Below are positions 46,726-56,371 of a DNA stretch of 64,000 bases, in pieces. The notes beneath the pieces were generated by a model. That model saw only the letters and a list, made by a program, of their open reading frames with translations. It ran no database searches and had not been told where the DNA came from. The stretch's first letter is position 1; each line of letters starts with the position of its first letter. Location of the stretch: NCBI RefSeq assembly GCF_000282535.1, contig NZ_AKJC01000070.1:1-64000 (forward strand). Reading direction: 5' to 3'. The position numbers were made by a program, and so were the translations under genes. Source of the DNA: Pseudomonas sp. GM84 (GTDB lineage: Bacteria; Pseudomonadota; Gammaproteobacteria; Pseudomonadales; Pseudomonadaceae).

Positions 46726-47625
46726 ATGAATCCCAGAACGCTGAACCCTTCCATGTCGTCTCTATTAGCATTCGAAGCCTCTGCCAGGCATGGCAGCTTT
46801 ACTCGAGCAGCTGAAGAACTCAGCCTATCTCAGAGCGCGGTGAGTCGACAGGTGCAGTCCCTTGAGGAGCTCATCGGTGTCCCGTTGTTTGATCGGATCG
46901 GACGTCACATTACCCTTACCGAGGTAGGGAAGATCTACTCCGTTGAGATCGCTGGTGGATTAGCTCGGATTCGTGATGCGACCGTTCAGGCTTTCGCCTA
47001 CCGTAGCGGTGGTGGCTCTCTGCACCTAGGAGTTCTCCCTGCGTTTGGTACGAAATGGCTCCTGCCTCGGATGAGTGACTTCTATGCCAAGCATCCCGAG
47101 GTTCTCATTCACATTCATTCTCGCGTCGGCACCGTGGAGTTTGCGAGCACAGGGCTCGATGCGGCCATTTCTGTAGGCGATGGCTTGTGGCACGATGTCG
47201 TTTCCTACAAGCTTTTTGACGAAGAGCTGGTTCCTGTTACAGGAGGAGCGAAAAGCTCATCGAAAAATCTTGAAGAACTTGACGACCTGCGTTCTGTACA
47301 GCTTCTTCAGGTTGCTGCAAGACCGAATTTATGGATCGAATGGTTCAAAACCCAAGGCAAGAAACCTGACAAGCTAAAACTTGGCCCCCAGTTCGAGCTG
47401 ACAACTCACTTGATCCAAGCTGTTTCTGCGGGGATTGGCGTGGGGCTCATGCCTCGCTTCCTGATTAGAGACGAGTTAGCCAGCGGTACTCTCCGGATTC
47501 CTTTCGAGTCTACCCCGCCGACAGGAACCGGCTATTACCTTCTCATTCCACCACACAAAATCAATCACAAGCCGATGGTAGCGTTCAGAGATTGGCTGCT
47601 GGGACAGCTAGAAACGAGTGACTGA
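46726..47625 (+). CDS. LysR-type transcriptional regulator (GcvA-like)
   Basis: The 299-residue LTTR has an N-terminal winged HTH (FEASARHGSFTRAAEELSLSQSAVSRQVQSLE, about residues 15-46) and a typical effector domain. Its GSFTRAAEEL and FDRIGR features are those of GcvA/AmpR relatives. It is on the same strand directly after the SDR/RraA/DapA operon and its terminator, so it is a likely regulator of that locus and the divergent MFS operon. The GCATGC repeats at 43934-44169 are candidate sites. Confidence 0.92.
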   Translation: MNPRTLNPSMSSLLAFEASARHGSFTRAAEELSLSQSAVSRQVQSLEELIGVPLFDRIGRHITLTEVGKIYSVEIAGGLARIRDATVQAFAYRSGGGSLHLGVLPAFGTKWLLPRMSDFYAKHPEVLIHIHSRVGTVEFASTGLDAAISVGDGLWHDVVSYKLFDEELVPVTGGAKSSSKNLEELDDLRSVQLLQVAARPNLWIEWFKTQGKKPDKLKLGPQFELTTHLIQAVSAGIGVGLMPRFLIRDELASGTLRIPFESTPPTGTGYYLLIPPHKINHKPMVAFRDWLLGQLETSD

Positions 47626-47866
47626 TAATGGCCACGCTTAGCCCGTCTACGCAACCTACAACATGCCGAACGCGCAGCCCCAACAGGGACTGCTGCCCGA
47701 TCAGACAGGTGCAGCAACTGGCGCAAAGGTCAGGCATGCTGAACGCGCTCAGGCGCTTTGTGCACCATGGTGTACGCGTAGGCGACGCCCAAACCGCTGA
47801 GTCCCGATAAAGCTTTTTGTAGCAGCAGGTCAACCCGTCAAGTCGATCGGGCAGCCGGTATCAACC

Positions 47867-48163
47867 CTAAAGTAACTGGTTGAGCATGCCCAGAGTGGCG
47901 ACACCTATTGCAGCTGTGATTAACATAGAAAAGCGCGTAGCAGCCGCGATGGTGACGGCTAGTGCGATCCAAATCTGAGGTTCAGACGAGACGAAGTAGG
48001 GCGCGATGACCGAAACAATCACGCATCCTGGCGCTACTTCAAGAACAGATTTTGTGTTCGCGCTAAGCTTTCTATTGCGTAGCAGAAGAAAACCTAAAAC
48101 CCTGGTCAAATAAGTCGCAACCGCCATGCCGGCGATCACCATCACTCCGTTAGCCGTTATCAT
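47867..48163 (-). CDS. azlD: Branched-chain amino acid exporter subunit AzlD
   Basis: The 98-residue protein has four short membrane segments (GMAVATYLTRVLGFLLL, VAPGCVIVSVIAPYFV and others) with YLTRVLGF near residue 18, typical of AzlD. With AzlC it forms an inner-membrane pair that exports branched-chain or other amino acids. Its start overlaps the stop of azlC by 4 bases, so the two are translated together. Confidence 0.88.
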   Translation of the reverse strand: MITANGVMVIAGMAVATYLTRVLGFLLLRNRKLSANTKSVLEVAPGCVIVSVIAPYFVSSEPQIWIALAVTIAAATRFSMLITAAIGVATLGMLNQLL

Positions 48164-48870
48164 TCAGACGCGCTCCAGTAGTAGGCTGTAGCGATCCCCG
48201 CGAGAGCGCCGACCAATACATACCAACCGCTAGGCAAAAGCACAGAACATCCAGCAGATACGACAAGGCTCACGCCCCATGGCCTGGCTTTTCTGAAACC
48301 TTTCCACATGCCTTTCAACAGTACGATGAAGACTGCCGGCAGAGCCATAGCGAACCCGAAGCGCTCCACATCGCCCAGGATCGGGCCCAATGCGGCACCC
48401 AGGCAGGAGAACCCGACCCACACTGGATAAAACGGCACACATGCTCCCCAGTAATAGGGCCAGCTAAACGCAGGCTCCTTGGAATTTACTGAGCGCCGCA
48501 GTGTGTCGGCGTAGGATACCGCCCACCCCTCGTCAGCCATGAAGAACAGAGCGGGAATCGCCTTTCGTAAGGGGATGTGTTTCATGTAGGGGGCCAGTAC
48601 TGCCCCCATCACGATGTGTCGGCTGTTGATCAAAAAGGTCAGGAGAACCAACAAGAAGAAAGGAGGGCTGTCACTCCAAAAACGTAAGGCAGCAAATTCC
48701 GAGCCTCCGGCGAAATTCAACCCTGTCATCAAGCCGATTGAAAGTGGGTCAAAGCCTATGTGCGAAGCCTGAGCGCCCAGCACCATTCCGTAAGGCGCAA
48801 CGGCAAGCAAAAGCGGGCCGGCATCCCTTAGCCCGCGGGATATTTCTGATCTAGTGTGGTTGTCCAGCAT
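48160..48870 (-). CDS. azlC: Branched-chain amino acid exporter subunit AzlC
   Basis: The protein (about 236 residues from ATG 48870) has AzlC features: VAPYGMVLGAQASHIG near residues 24-39, INSRHIVMGA near 92, and several membrane segments. The frame continues upstream to 48945, but that extension is Cys-rich and improbable. It overlaps azlD and lies divergent from nothing; the LysR gene at 49007-49867 is upstream on the same strand and is its probable regulator. Confidence 0.85.
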   Translation of the reverse strand: MLDNHTRSEISRGLRDAGPLLLAVAPYGMVLGAQASHIGFDPLSIGLMTGLNFAGGSEFAALRFWSDSPPFFLLVLLTFLINSRHIVMGAVLAPYMKHIPLRKAIPALFFMADEGWAVSYADTLRRSVNSKEPAFSWPYYWGACVPFYPVWVGFSCLGAALGPILGDVERFGFAMALPAVFIVLLKGMWKGFRKARPWGVSLVVSAGCSVLLPSGWYVLVGALAGIATAYYWSASE

Positions 48871-49006
48871 CACGCTACTCTCATGACCATCATCCAGGCA
48901 GACTGCCCGACAGCGCTGACAAGCCTGACAATATTTTTTGTTCAATAAAAACGCATTATGCGGATTGGCTGCATTCGAAAAACGAATAATAGCGTTAAGT
49001 CACCAG

Positions 49007-49867
49007 CTACGAATCCCTTAGAACGTCTATGACAAAGCTGTAGAACGCACTGACCGCACGAGAATGGCCGGACTCCTCACTCCTCAGAATGGCCATCTCT
49101 ATATCCTGCAGCGGAGGTAAGCCATGCTCATCTCCAAGGATCTCGAGCTCTGGATCAACCGCACAGCGGGTGATCGCGATGACGGCCAATCCTGCAGACG
49201 CGACGGTAAGCTGACCAGCAATATTAGGACTGTTGTACACAACCCGATAATTTCGCTGCCGTGATGAGAGCCCGTTCAGGATCTCCGTCCGGATCCGTCC
49301 TCCCACTTCATGCAGGGCAATGGGCACTGGGTCTTTCAGCCAGACCTGGTGATCCCGTGATGCGGCCCACACCAGAGGTTCTTTGAATAAGAAGGTGCCT
49401 CTGTGCGGCCGGTCACGGCAGACTAGCGCTAGATCAAGCTGGCCCCGTTCAACCTTCGCGATCAGGGAAGTGCTCTGCTCGCATACGACAGTGATCTCAA
49501 CCTCGCTGTGGCGCGCGGCGAAACTGCCGAGTACAGGCATGGCATAACGCCTTGCATAGTCATCGGATACGCCGAATGAAACTCGCCCCGAAAGATGGCC
49601 GCCGTGAAGCGCAGCCAATGTTGCTGCATGGTATTCCAGCAAGCGCCGGGCATGTGTCAGTAGGTCATAACCTGCCGGTGTCAGCGAAAGGCTGTGAGGG
49701 CCGCGCACCAAAAGCTGGCGGCCAACGCTCGTCTCAAGCTTTTTCAGCTGCATGCTCACAGCGGATTGCGATCGATGGATTTGTCGCGCAGCAGCGGTCA
49801 CTGAACCAGAGTCGACAATGGCCACAAATGCCTGCAGCCAGTCGATCTGCAGATCTTTAGATTGCAT
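49007..49867 (-). CDS. LysR-type transcriptional regulator
   Basis: The 286-residue LTTR carries a classic N-terminal HTH (WLQAFVAIVDSGSVTAAARQ, then SAVSMQLKKLE) and the effector domain beginning RVSFGVSDDYARRYAMPVLG. It sits 136 bases before azlC on the same strand. Its ATG at 49867 overlaps the 3' end of the thioesterase gene by 11 bases, so it is likely co-transcribed with that gene. Confidence 0.92.
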   Translation of the reverse strand: MQSKDLQIDWLQAFVAIVDSGSVTAAARQIHRSQSAVSMQLKKLETSVGRQLLVRGPHSLSLTPAGYDLLTHARRLLEYHAATLAALHGGHLSGRVSFGVSDDYARRYAMPVLGSFAARHSEVEITVVCEQSTSLIAKVERGQLDLALVCRDRPHRGTFLFKEPLVWAASRDHQVWLKDPVPIALHEVGGRIRTEILNGLSSRQRNYRVVYNSPNIAGQLTVASAGLAVIAITRCAVDPELEILGDEHGLPPLQDIEMAILRSEESGHSRAVSAFYSFVIDVLRDS

Positions 49868-50393
49868 CGGTTTTCCTGTTGGAAGGGTTCACGTGTACCG
49901 CATCAGCTACCACTGCAGGCTGCCGTACTGCTGCCCTGCTAGTTGATGCAGGAAGGGACGCAGAAGCATCAGCAGAAGGCGGGATGTTAGCGATGGTGGA
50001 CTGCATCAGCGCAACGACCTTTGAGCTCCCGTCTTCCTTGAACGCTAGTATCTCTCCGGTACACACAGTCAGACTTTTGCCTGAATTCTGAACCTTGCCG
50101 ATGGCAACGAATCGCTGGCCCAACGCAGGTCGAAGCAAATTGATTTTATACTCGGCAGTCACCACATCATATCCATCAGGCAACGCTGTGAGGGCCGCAT
50201 ATCCGCATGCGCTATCCAACACGCTCGCGACGGCGCCAGCATGGACGAACCCGTTGTGTTGGACTATGTCCTCGGAGTACGCCAGCTCGATCTGAACCTC
50301 ACCGTGCTCGACCTTATGTAGGTACGCCTGGAGGGTGCGCATCAAGGGTTGCCGATCAAAACTTTCGCTGACACGTGCCCACAACTCATCCAT
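49857..50393 (-). CDS. PaaI-type hotdog-fold thioesterase
   Basis: The 178-residue protein has the hotdog core: NGFVHAGAVASVLDSACGYAA (about residues 48-68, with the HAG motif of PaaI/COG2050) and YKINLLRPA. Members hydrolyse acyl-CoA or phenylacetyl-CoA-type thioesters. A tail of about 40 residues after residue 138 is Ala/Ser-rich and probably disordered. That tail overlaps the start of the LysR gene. ATG at 50393 is preceded by AGGAAATC. Confidence 0.85.
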   Translation of the reverse strand: MDELWARVSESFDRQPLMRTLQAYLHKVEHGEVQIELAYSEDIVQHNGFVHAGAVASVLDSACGYAALTALPDGYDVVTAEYKINLLRPALGQRFVAIGKVQNSGKSLTVCTGEILAFKEDGSSKVVALMQSTIANIPPSADASASLPASTSRAAVRQPAVVADAVHVNPSNRKTDAI

Positions 50394-51010
50394 GTAGATT
50401 TCCTTGTTTGATAGTCTCCCCGCTCCAACCAGGGATTTAGGTGCTCGTCTGCCACAAGTACAGCACGCCTAACGATTGGGGCGCCTGCGCAATTCCAGCT
50501 AGGCATATTCCCTTCAAGTAGCTTGAGTTCGACGCGGCCACCGCCTTATTCCCTGGAACAGATACACGATAGATTCTTGAAAATGGGTTTATTCTCCACG
50601 ATTTAGGCGAGTGGCGCGACGTCGAAATCGACTTTGTGAGCTGCAGCGTGACGAAAGATGACATTGATTGACTTAGCTGAGCGCAGGGGATCATGCCATT
50701 CACTTTCTCAGCACAGGATGAGTTCACGTCAGGTTAAAACTGCCGAATGAGTTTCGACTGACGTCATTTCTCGTCATGAGACGGGTGGTTGAGGGCGCTC
50801 GGTTCTGCCTGAGGGGCAATGCTCCTCACGGTATAGTTGATTGAGCAACTGAGTTCGTTGTCGGTCATTTTTTGGAATGATAGCTATATTCACAAATCAG
50901 ATTTCAACCACCTGTCTAATCCAACTACTATGCTGGAACAGTTTTATGTCGGACATGCTAACGCTTGGCGGCGTCCTAATTGTATTCGTAAATAAAGTGG
51001 GATTAGTTGC
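50394..51010. other. Non-coding stretch before the aldehyde dehydrogenase gene
   Basis: About 620 bases of intergenic DNA. It contains the promoters of the thioesterase operon and the aldehyde dehydrogenase gene. A minus-strand frame at 50437-50727 has no family features, so I do not call it. Confidence 0.4.
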
Positions 51011-52492
51011 ATGAAGCGTTTTGAAAATCTGATTGGTGGGGAAAAATGCCCAGCGGCCTCTGGTAAATGGCTTCGCAGCCTGGATCCTTACCGGAACGAG
51101 GATTGGTGCGAGATCCCTGACAGTGACGAGGTCGATGTCGATCGGGCTGTCGAAGCGGCGCGCGACGCATTCCAATCGGACGCTTGGCGTAGCCTAACAC
51201 CCACGGCTCGTGGCGCACTCCTCCGACGCGTCGGCGACTTGATTGCCGAGAACGCAGAGCGTCTGGCCGAGCTGGAGGTGCGGGACAACGGCAAGTTGCT
51301 GAGCGAAATGCTCGCTCAGCTCAAATACATTCCCCAGTGGTACTACTACTTTGGTGGTTTGGCCGACAAGATCGAGGGTGGGGTGCTGCCTATCGATAAG
51401 GCTGACCACTTCGTGTACACCAACTGGGAACCACTCGGGGTCATCGCAGCCATCACGGCCTGGAATTCCCCATTGTTGTTACTCACCTGGAAGTTGGCGC
51501 CTGGCCTGGCCGCAGGGAATACGTTTGTCATCAAACCTTCGGAGTTTGCCAGTGCTTCCACTCTGGCCTTCGCTGATTTGTTTGAGGAAGCAGGGTTCCC
51601 TGCTGGTGTCGTGAACGTCTTGACGGGTACCGGCCGTGGTGCGGGCCAGCGCTTGGTCAGTCACCCCGATGTCGCCAAGGTCGCGTTCACCGGTTCTGAA
51701 GCTACCGGCCGGGCAATAAGCAGCAGTGCAGGTGCCAACCTCAAGCACGCGACACTCGAGCTGGGTGGCAAATCCGCCAATATCGTCTTCGCCGATGCAG
51801 ACTTGCAGGCCGCTGCGGCAGGTGTAGCTTCGGGCATCTTCGCTGCGACTGGCCAAACCTGCATGGCAGGTTCCCGACTGCTGGTTCAACGGGAAGTGTA
51901 TGAAGAGTTTCTCCAAGCCATATGCACGATTGCCGAAGGTATCAAGTTGGGCAATCCGGTCGACCCTGACACGCAGATGGGCCCGGTTGCCAATGCCCCT
52001 CACTATCAGAAGGTGCTGGGCATGATTTCGCAGGCAATGGATGACGGTGCCGAGCTGGCATATGGCGGCAATCCGCACACGGATGCGTCTGGTGGCTTGT
52101 TTATTCAACCTACCGTTTTCCGAGACGTATCGAATGAATCGCGACTCGCGCAAGAAGAGATTTTCGGCCCTGTGCTCGCGGTCATTCCTTTCGACACAGA
52201 AGAGGATGCCATCGCCATTGCGAACGGTACGCCGTTTGGCTTGGCTGCTGGCGTATGGACGACAAACATGTCCAGGACGTTCCGCATCAGCCAAAAGCTC
52301 AAGTCGGGAACTGTGTGGGTCAACACTTACCGCGCCCTGAGCTACATCGCACCTTTCGGAGGCATGAAAGCCAGCGGGCTAGGACGTGAGAGTGGTCAGG
52401 AGATGATCAAGTCTTACATGCAAACCAAGACTGTCTGGATCAACAATTCCACTGAAGCAGTCACTAACCCTTTCATCATGCGTCTTAGCTAA
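51011..52492 (+). CDS. NAD(P)-dependent aldehyde dehydrogenase
   Basis: The 493-residue ALDH has all key residues: NSPLLLLTWKLAPGLAAGN near residues 156-174, the catalytic Glu in LELGGKSANIVFADA (about 255), and the catalytic Cys in TGQTCMAGSR (about 289). It oxidises an aldehyde to the acid. Relatives act on p-cumic, betaine or fatty aldehydes. ATG at 51011. It is followed 110 bases later by a zinc-alcohol dehydrogenase gene, so the pair could oxidise an alcohol through the aldehyde to the acid. Confidence 0.92.
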   Translation: MKRFENLIGGEKCPAASGKWLRSLDPYRNEDWCEIPDSDEVDVDRAVEAARDAFQSDAWRSLTPTARGALLRRVGDLIAENAERLAELEVRDNGKLLSEMLAQLKYIPQWYYYFGGLADKIEGGVLPIDKADHFVYTNWEPLGVIAAITAWNSPLLLLTWKLAPGLAAGNTFVIKPSEFASASTLAFADLFEEAGFPAGVVNVLTGTGRGAGQRLVSHPDVAKVAFTGSEATGRAISSSAGANLKHATLELGGKSANIVFADADLQAAAAGVASGIFAATGQTCMAGSRLLVQREVYEEFLQAICTIAEGIKLGNPVDPDTQMGPVANAPHYQKVLGMISQAMDDGAELAYGGNPHTDASGGLFIQPTVFRDVSNESRLAQEEIFGPVLAVIPFDTEEDAIAIANGTPFGLAAGVWTTNMSRTFRISQKLKSGTVWVNTYRALSYIAPFGGMKASGLGRESGQEMIKSYMQTKTVWINNSTEAVTNPFIMRLS

Positions 52493-52601
52493 CGCACTCA
52501 AATCGCTCAGCACTTGCCGGGAGGCGGAAATCACGCCGCCTCTCAGCTCTGTCGCACCTGGAGGTTTTAAAGCTTCTACCATCAACCGAAGGAAGTTCGC
52601 T

Positions 52602-53654
52602 ATGAAAGCAGTATATTTTCTCGGGAATAGGCAGTTAGAGCTCAGGGATGTGCCTGATCCATCCCCCGGCCCAGGTGAGGTTATCTTGGAGATTAGGGCA
52701 TCAGGCATGTGCGGCACGGATCTCAAATACTATCGGGCAGCCAATGGAGCAAATTCAATTGGCCTCGGCCGTACGGATGGTGCTCTTGTGATCGCTGGGC
52801 ATGAACCTTGTGGCGTGATAGTGGAGGTTGGCCAGGGGGTCGTAGATTCTGTTGCACGTATAGGCGCCAGAGTGATGAACCATCACTATGCTGGCTGCGG
52901 CTGCTGCGGCCAATGTCGTACCGGTTGGACTCAGATGTGCGACGAAGGCGCGACGACATTTGGAGCGAACGGTGATGGAGCTCACGCCAGGTACATGAAG
53001 GTGCCGGCGAACTCGCTGGTAGCCCTCCCGGATGACCTTTCATTCAAGGCGGGGGCGGCCATCTCATGCGGTACCGGGACAGCCTGGGGTGGGCTAGACA
53101 GGCTTGGCATACGCGGGTGCGAGACACTGGTCGTGTTTGGCCAAGGCCCGGTCGGATTGAGCGCGACCCAACTGGCTCTAGCGATGGGCGTTGAGGTGAT
53201 CGCTGTCGACGTCAGCAAAGAACGACTGCAGCAGGCAGCCGTGCTGGGAGCTAAATTCTGCCTACATGCCCTCGGCGACCTCGACGTTGTGGATGCGATC
53301 TTCGATATCACCAATGGCCACGGCGCAGACTGTGCTATGGATTGCTCAGGTGTGGCCAGCGCTCGGCTGCAAGCTATACGCTCAACGCGTAAATGGGGCC
53401 GGGTAGTCTTCGTGGGGGAAGGGGGCGAGGTCACAATTGACGTGAGCAATGATCTGAATCGCAAGCAGCTCACTGTGATGGGGAGCTGGACATTCAGTAA
53501 AGTTGGCCAAGCTTCATGTGCACGATTCATCGCTGAACGAAAAGTCGATGTAGACGGACTCTTCACTCACAGTTGGCCACTCGAGCAAGCGGAGCAGGCC
53601 TATGAAATTTTCGATACGCAGACCACGGGGAAGGGAGTGCTGATCCCAGTCTGA
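52602..53654 (+). CDS. Zinc-dependent alcohol dehydrogenase
   Basis: The 350-residue medium-chain dehydrogenase has the catalytic zinc site CGTDLKYYR (about 38), GHEPCGVIVEVG, the structural zinc cluster GCGCCGQCRTGWTQMC near residues 103-117, and the NAD site GQGPVGLSATQLALAMG. It acts on sugars or alcohols; threonine/sorbitol dehydrogenase relatives are close. It is likely in the same operon as the aldehyde dehydrogenase gene upstream. An inverted repeat after its stop serves as a shared terminator. Confidence 0.92.
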   Translation: MKAVYFLGNRQLELRDVPDPSPGPGEVILEIRASGMCGTDLKYYRAANGANSIGLGRTDGALVIAGHEPCGVIVEVGQGVVDSVARIGARVMNHHYAGCGCCGQCRTGWTQMCDEGATTFGANGDGAHARYMKVPANSLVALPDDLSFKAGAAISCGTGTAWGGLDRLGIRGCETLVVFGQGPVGLSATQLALAMGVEVIAVDVSKERLQQAAVLGAKFCLHALGDLDVVDAIFDITNGHGADCAMDCSGVASARLQAIRSTRKWGRVVFVGEGGEVTIDVSNDLNRKQLTVMGSWTFSKVGQASCARFIAERKVDVDGLFTHSWPLEQAEQAYEIFDTQTTGKGVLIPV

Positions 53655-53664
53655 ATCGCACTGC

Positions 53665-53699
53665 GGCCCCTGACTCAGGGCATACAACGCTCAGGGGCC
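53665..53699. terminator. Inverted repeat between convergent genes
   Basis: Stem GGCCCCTGA (53665-53673) and TCAGGGGCC (53691-53699) separates the alcohol dehydrogenase gene (plus) from the HpcH/CitE-type lyase gene (minus). There is no clear T-tract, so termination strength is uncertain. Confidence 0.6.
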
Positions 53700-53711
53700 C
53701 ACTGGTGGACA

Positions 53712-54542
53712 TTAGTCTTCAAGAATTCGACGCGCTCTTTCGATGACTGGACGATCGATCATGACGCCATCTACCTGGGTAGCGTAGGTGTCCCGTGTCG
53801 CTTCAATTACAGTCTTTGCCCATTGGATATCGGCTTGGGTGGTGGCAAAAGACCGATTGCACCAGGCGATCTGCTTAGGATGGATGCACAACTTGGCACC
53901 AAATCCCATCGATCGCTCAAAAGAGGCATCGGCAATGAATCGATCTGGGCTGGAAAAATCAGCGGTCACGCCGGCGATGGGTGAGGGTAGTCCAGCACAG
54001 CGAGATGCAAGGGTGATCACCGAACTCGGGTAGATCATTGCCTCGTGTACGTCGCCGAGCCGCAGATCAGTTTGGTAATCCATGTTCCCGAATGCCAGGC
54101 GGCTGACCCTTGGAGTCAGTGATATGGCCGAGACATTGAACACTCCCACTGCAGTCTCCACCATCGCCACTAGCTCCCAGTGCGCCGGAGCATAATTGCC
54201 AACTTTCGTGACATCCGCGGAGGTCTCGACCATGGTCAAAAAAAGCCCGCTTATTGCAAGGGTCGATGCGACCGCAAGATCAAGTTCGAGCTCTGGCCCC
54301 CTGGCTGGGTTGACCCGGATGGCAACGGGCCGTTTGGAACAGAAGGCTGAGTTGAGGAAAGCACTTGTCGCTTCCCTTGCATAGGCCTTTCGTTCTGGGA
54401 TAACTGAGGCTTCCCAGTCAATGATTACGACGTCGGCCTGGCTAAGCATCGCTTTGCGGAATTTTTCCGGGCGATCCCCCGGTACGAACAAAAGCGATCG
54501 AGCTTTCGTAATGCATTGATCAACCTGGGTGGTGCTTGCCAT
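53712..54542 (-). CDS. HpcH/CitE-type CoA-ester lyase
   Basis: The 276-residue protein is in the malyl/citramalyl-CoA lyase family: RSLLFVPGDRPEKFRKAML near residues 17-35, VIIDWEASV (metal ligand), VAIRVNPARGPELELD and ICLMVET-like VAMVETAVGVFNV. It would split a 3-hydroxyacyl-CoA to acetyl-CoA and an oxo acid. It is the last gene of an operon with a hotdog thioesterase and a CaiB-type CoA transferase. ATG 54542 follows GGAGGCGAAGCC. Confidence 0.88.
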   Translation of the reverse strand: MASTTQVDQCITKARSLLFVPGDRPEKFRKAMLSQADVVIIDWEASVIPERKAYAREATSAFLNSAFCSKRPVAIRVNPARGPELELDLAVASTLAISGLFLTMVETSADVTKVGNYAPAHWELVAMVETAVGVFNVSAISLTPRVSRLAFGNMDYQTDLRLGDVHEAMIYPSSVITLASRCAGLPSPIAGVTADFSSPDRFIADASFERSMGFGAKLCIHPKQIAWCNRSFATTQADIQWAKTVIEATRDTYATQVDGVMIDRPVIERARRILED

Positions 54543-54571
54543 GGCTTCGCCTCCATAGGGCATTTGAGGCT

Positions 54572-54988
54572 CTAGAGTACTTTCCAGGTAGACGTAGCGC
54601 TTGCAATCAGCGCACCGTCGGCGTCCTTCATCTCAGACCGTACGAAGCAGATTTGTCGTCCCTGGCGAATGAAGGTGGCAGTTGCTACAACCTGCCCGCT
54701 ACGTGCCGGCTTGAGATACTGGACATTCATGTCCAGTGTGGCGCCTGGGCCTACATGGCGGTTGATCAGGTGGCCCATCGAAATATCCAGTACGGTAGCA
54801 ATTACACCACCGTGAAGACTGCCCTGGGGATTGAATTCAAAATCCTTCACCGGCATGGTCACGCGGCAGGTATGGTCGTCATACTCAACCTCCAGCGCCA
54901 GCAAGCGGGCCAAGAAGAACGTACCGAAGTCTTGGGAATAGCTGCTCAATGCTTGCTGGAAAGCGTCCTTGGCCTGGTTCTCGTTCAC
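54572..54988 (-). CDS. PaaI-type hotdog thioesterase or hydratase
   Basis: The 138-residue hotdog protein has the motif FNPQGSLHGGVIATVLDISMGHL (about residues 51-73) with the HGG typical of PaaI-like thioesterases. It would hydrolyse acyl-CoA thioesters in the cytosol. It lies between the CoA transferase gene (24 bases) and the lyase gene (29 bases), so the three are co-transcribed. It is not a MaoC-type hydratase by these motifs. Confidence 0.88.
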   Translation of the reverse strand: MNENQAKDAFQQALSSYSQDFGTFFLARLLALEVEYDDHTCRVTMPVKDFEFNPQGSLHGGVIATVLDISMGHLINRHVGPGATLDMNVQYLKPARSGQVVATATFIRQGRQICFVRSEMKDADGALIASATSTWKVL

Positions 54989-55012
54989 AATAACTTCCTC
55001 ATTCGAATTTAA

Positions 55013-56257
55013 TCAGGGAGCGGTCTGCTTCCAGGTTTTCACGATGCCATCGCGCTCGAGTGCTTCGATCTCCTCTCGGGATACCCCGGTCATCTCAAGC
55101 AAGATGTCTTGGGTATGCTGTCCCAGCAGGGGGGGAGCGATATCACCATCACCGTTCACATCATCAACCCGTATTGGGCTGTCGATGTTCACCACGGTAC
55201 CTGCCGTGGGGTGGGTCATCTCAATAATCATGCCCCGAGACCGCAGCTGCTCGGCTTCACAGACTTCTCCCACGCTTTTGATTTCACCGCATGGAATACC
55301 TGCTTTGCTGAAGACGGCCATCCAGTGGGCGCGATCATGCTGCTTGAGGATTTCTGCAACCAACGGACGCAGTTCGTTTCGGTTCGAGACACGCTCAGGT
55401 GCTGTTTTGAAGCGGTGATCATTGGCCAAGGACTGGGCATCCGTCACCTGACAAAACAGGGCCCAGAACTTGTCGTTTGCAACTGCAAGGTTCAACCAGC
55501 CATCAGCGGTAGGGAAGGTCTCGTAAGGGCAAATGGTTGGATGTTCGTTGCCGCGGCGGGTAGGGGATTCACCTGTCGCGTAATAGATGCCGGCATTGAA
55601 CGTGAGCAGTGACGCCAGTGAGTCGAGCATTGAAATGTGGACGCTGTGGGCTTCGCCGCTCACCAAACGATGGTGGAGGGCCGCGGTGATGGCCTGCGCC
55701 GCGTACAAGCCAGCGATCATGTCGGCGATCGAAGTCCCCACCTTGGTGGGCTGCCGGTCGGATTCACCCGTGATATCCATGATGCCTGACTCGCCCTGCA
55801 GAATAAGATCGTATCCAGGTCGCTGCGCATCGGGCCCCGATGTACCAAAGCCAGAAATGGAGCAATGAATCAGTGCTGGATTTACCGTCTTGAGCACATC
55901 GCTGCTCAGTCCAAGGCGCTCCATAGTTCCTGGCCTGAAATTCTCGATGATGACGTCTGCCTTGGCCGCAATCTGTAGTAAAAGCCGCTTACCCTCAGCT
56001 GTTTTCAGGTCAATTGCCACGCTCTGCTTATTGCGGTTTACAGACAGAAAATAAGCGCTTTCGCCCTCGATGAAGGGAGGGCCAAACGCGCGGCTATCGT
56101 CGCCGCGCAGTGGCTCTTCAATTTTGATGATTCGTGCACCGAGATCGCCGAGCTGCATGGTCGCGAAGGGCCCACTGACGACCCGGGTAAGGTCAAGGAT
56201 CGTCACCCCTAAAAGTAGTTTTTTACCTTTACTATCAAGAGCTTGTTGTTGATTCAT
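55013..56257 (-). CDS. CaiB/BaiF-family CoA transferase
   Basis: The 414-residue family III CoA transferase starts LLLGVTILDLTRVVSGPFATMQLGDLGA, near residues 14-41, has RNKQSVAIDLKTAEG, and TKVGTSIADMIAGLYAAQAI with the catalytic Asp (about 169). It would move CoA from a donor to an organic acid. It is the first gene of an operon that also encodes a thioesterase and a lyase, which fits CoA activation and cleavage of a C5 or C6 hydroxyacid. GGAGGAGC precedes the ATG at 56257. A LysR gene diverges from it. Confidence 0.92.
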   Translation of the reverse strand: MNQQQALDSKGKKLLLGVTILDLTRVVSGPFATMQLGDLGARIIKIEEPLRGDDSRAFGPPFIEGESAYFLSVNRNKQSVAIDLKTAEGKRLLLQIAAKADVIIENFRPGTMERLGLSSDVLKTVNPALIHCSISGFGTSGPDAQRPGYDLILQGESGIMDITGESDRQPTKVGTSIADMIAGLYAAQAITAALHHRLVSGEAHSVHISMLDSLASLLTFNAGIYYATGESPTRRGNEHPTICPYETFPTADGWLNLAVANDKFWALFCQVTDAQSLANDHRFKTAPERVSNRNELRPLVAEILKQHDRAHWMAVFSKAGIPCGEIKSVGEVCEAEQLRSRGMIIEMTHPTAGTVVNIDSPIRVDDVNGDGDIAPPLLGQHTQDILLEMTGVSREEIEALERDGIVKTWKQTAP

Positions 56258-56371
56258 TTTTTGCTCCTCCGGTATAAGTGATTCCAGAATACAGGAGGGT
56301 CTTCATTGGCGTGATCGATTGTTCTGATGCTACTATTTTTTTGAGTGATAACGTTCCCTGTGGAGGCGTAC

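Noticed and set aside
47628-47810. Small plus-strand frame after the LysR gene
   Set aside because: Low-complexity, Cys/Arg/Thr-rich composition, no ribosome site that stands out and no family match.
51479-52294. Long minus-strand frame inside the aldehyde dehydrogenase gene
   Set aside because: Antisense shadow of a clear ALDH gene.
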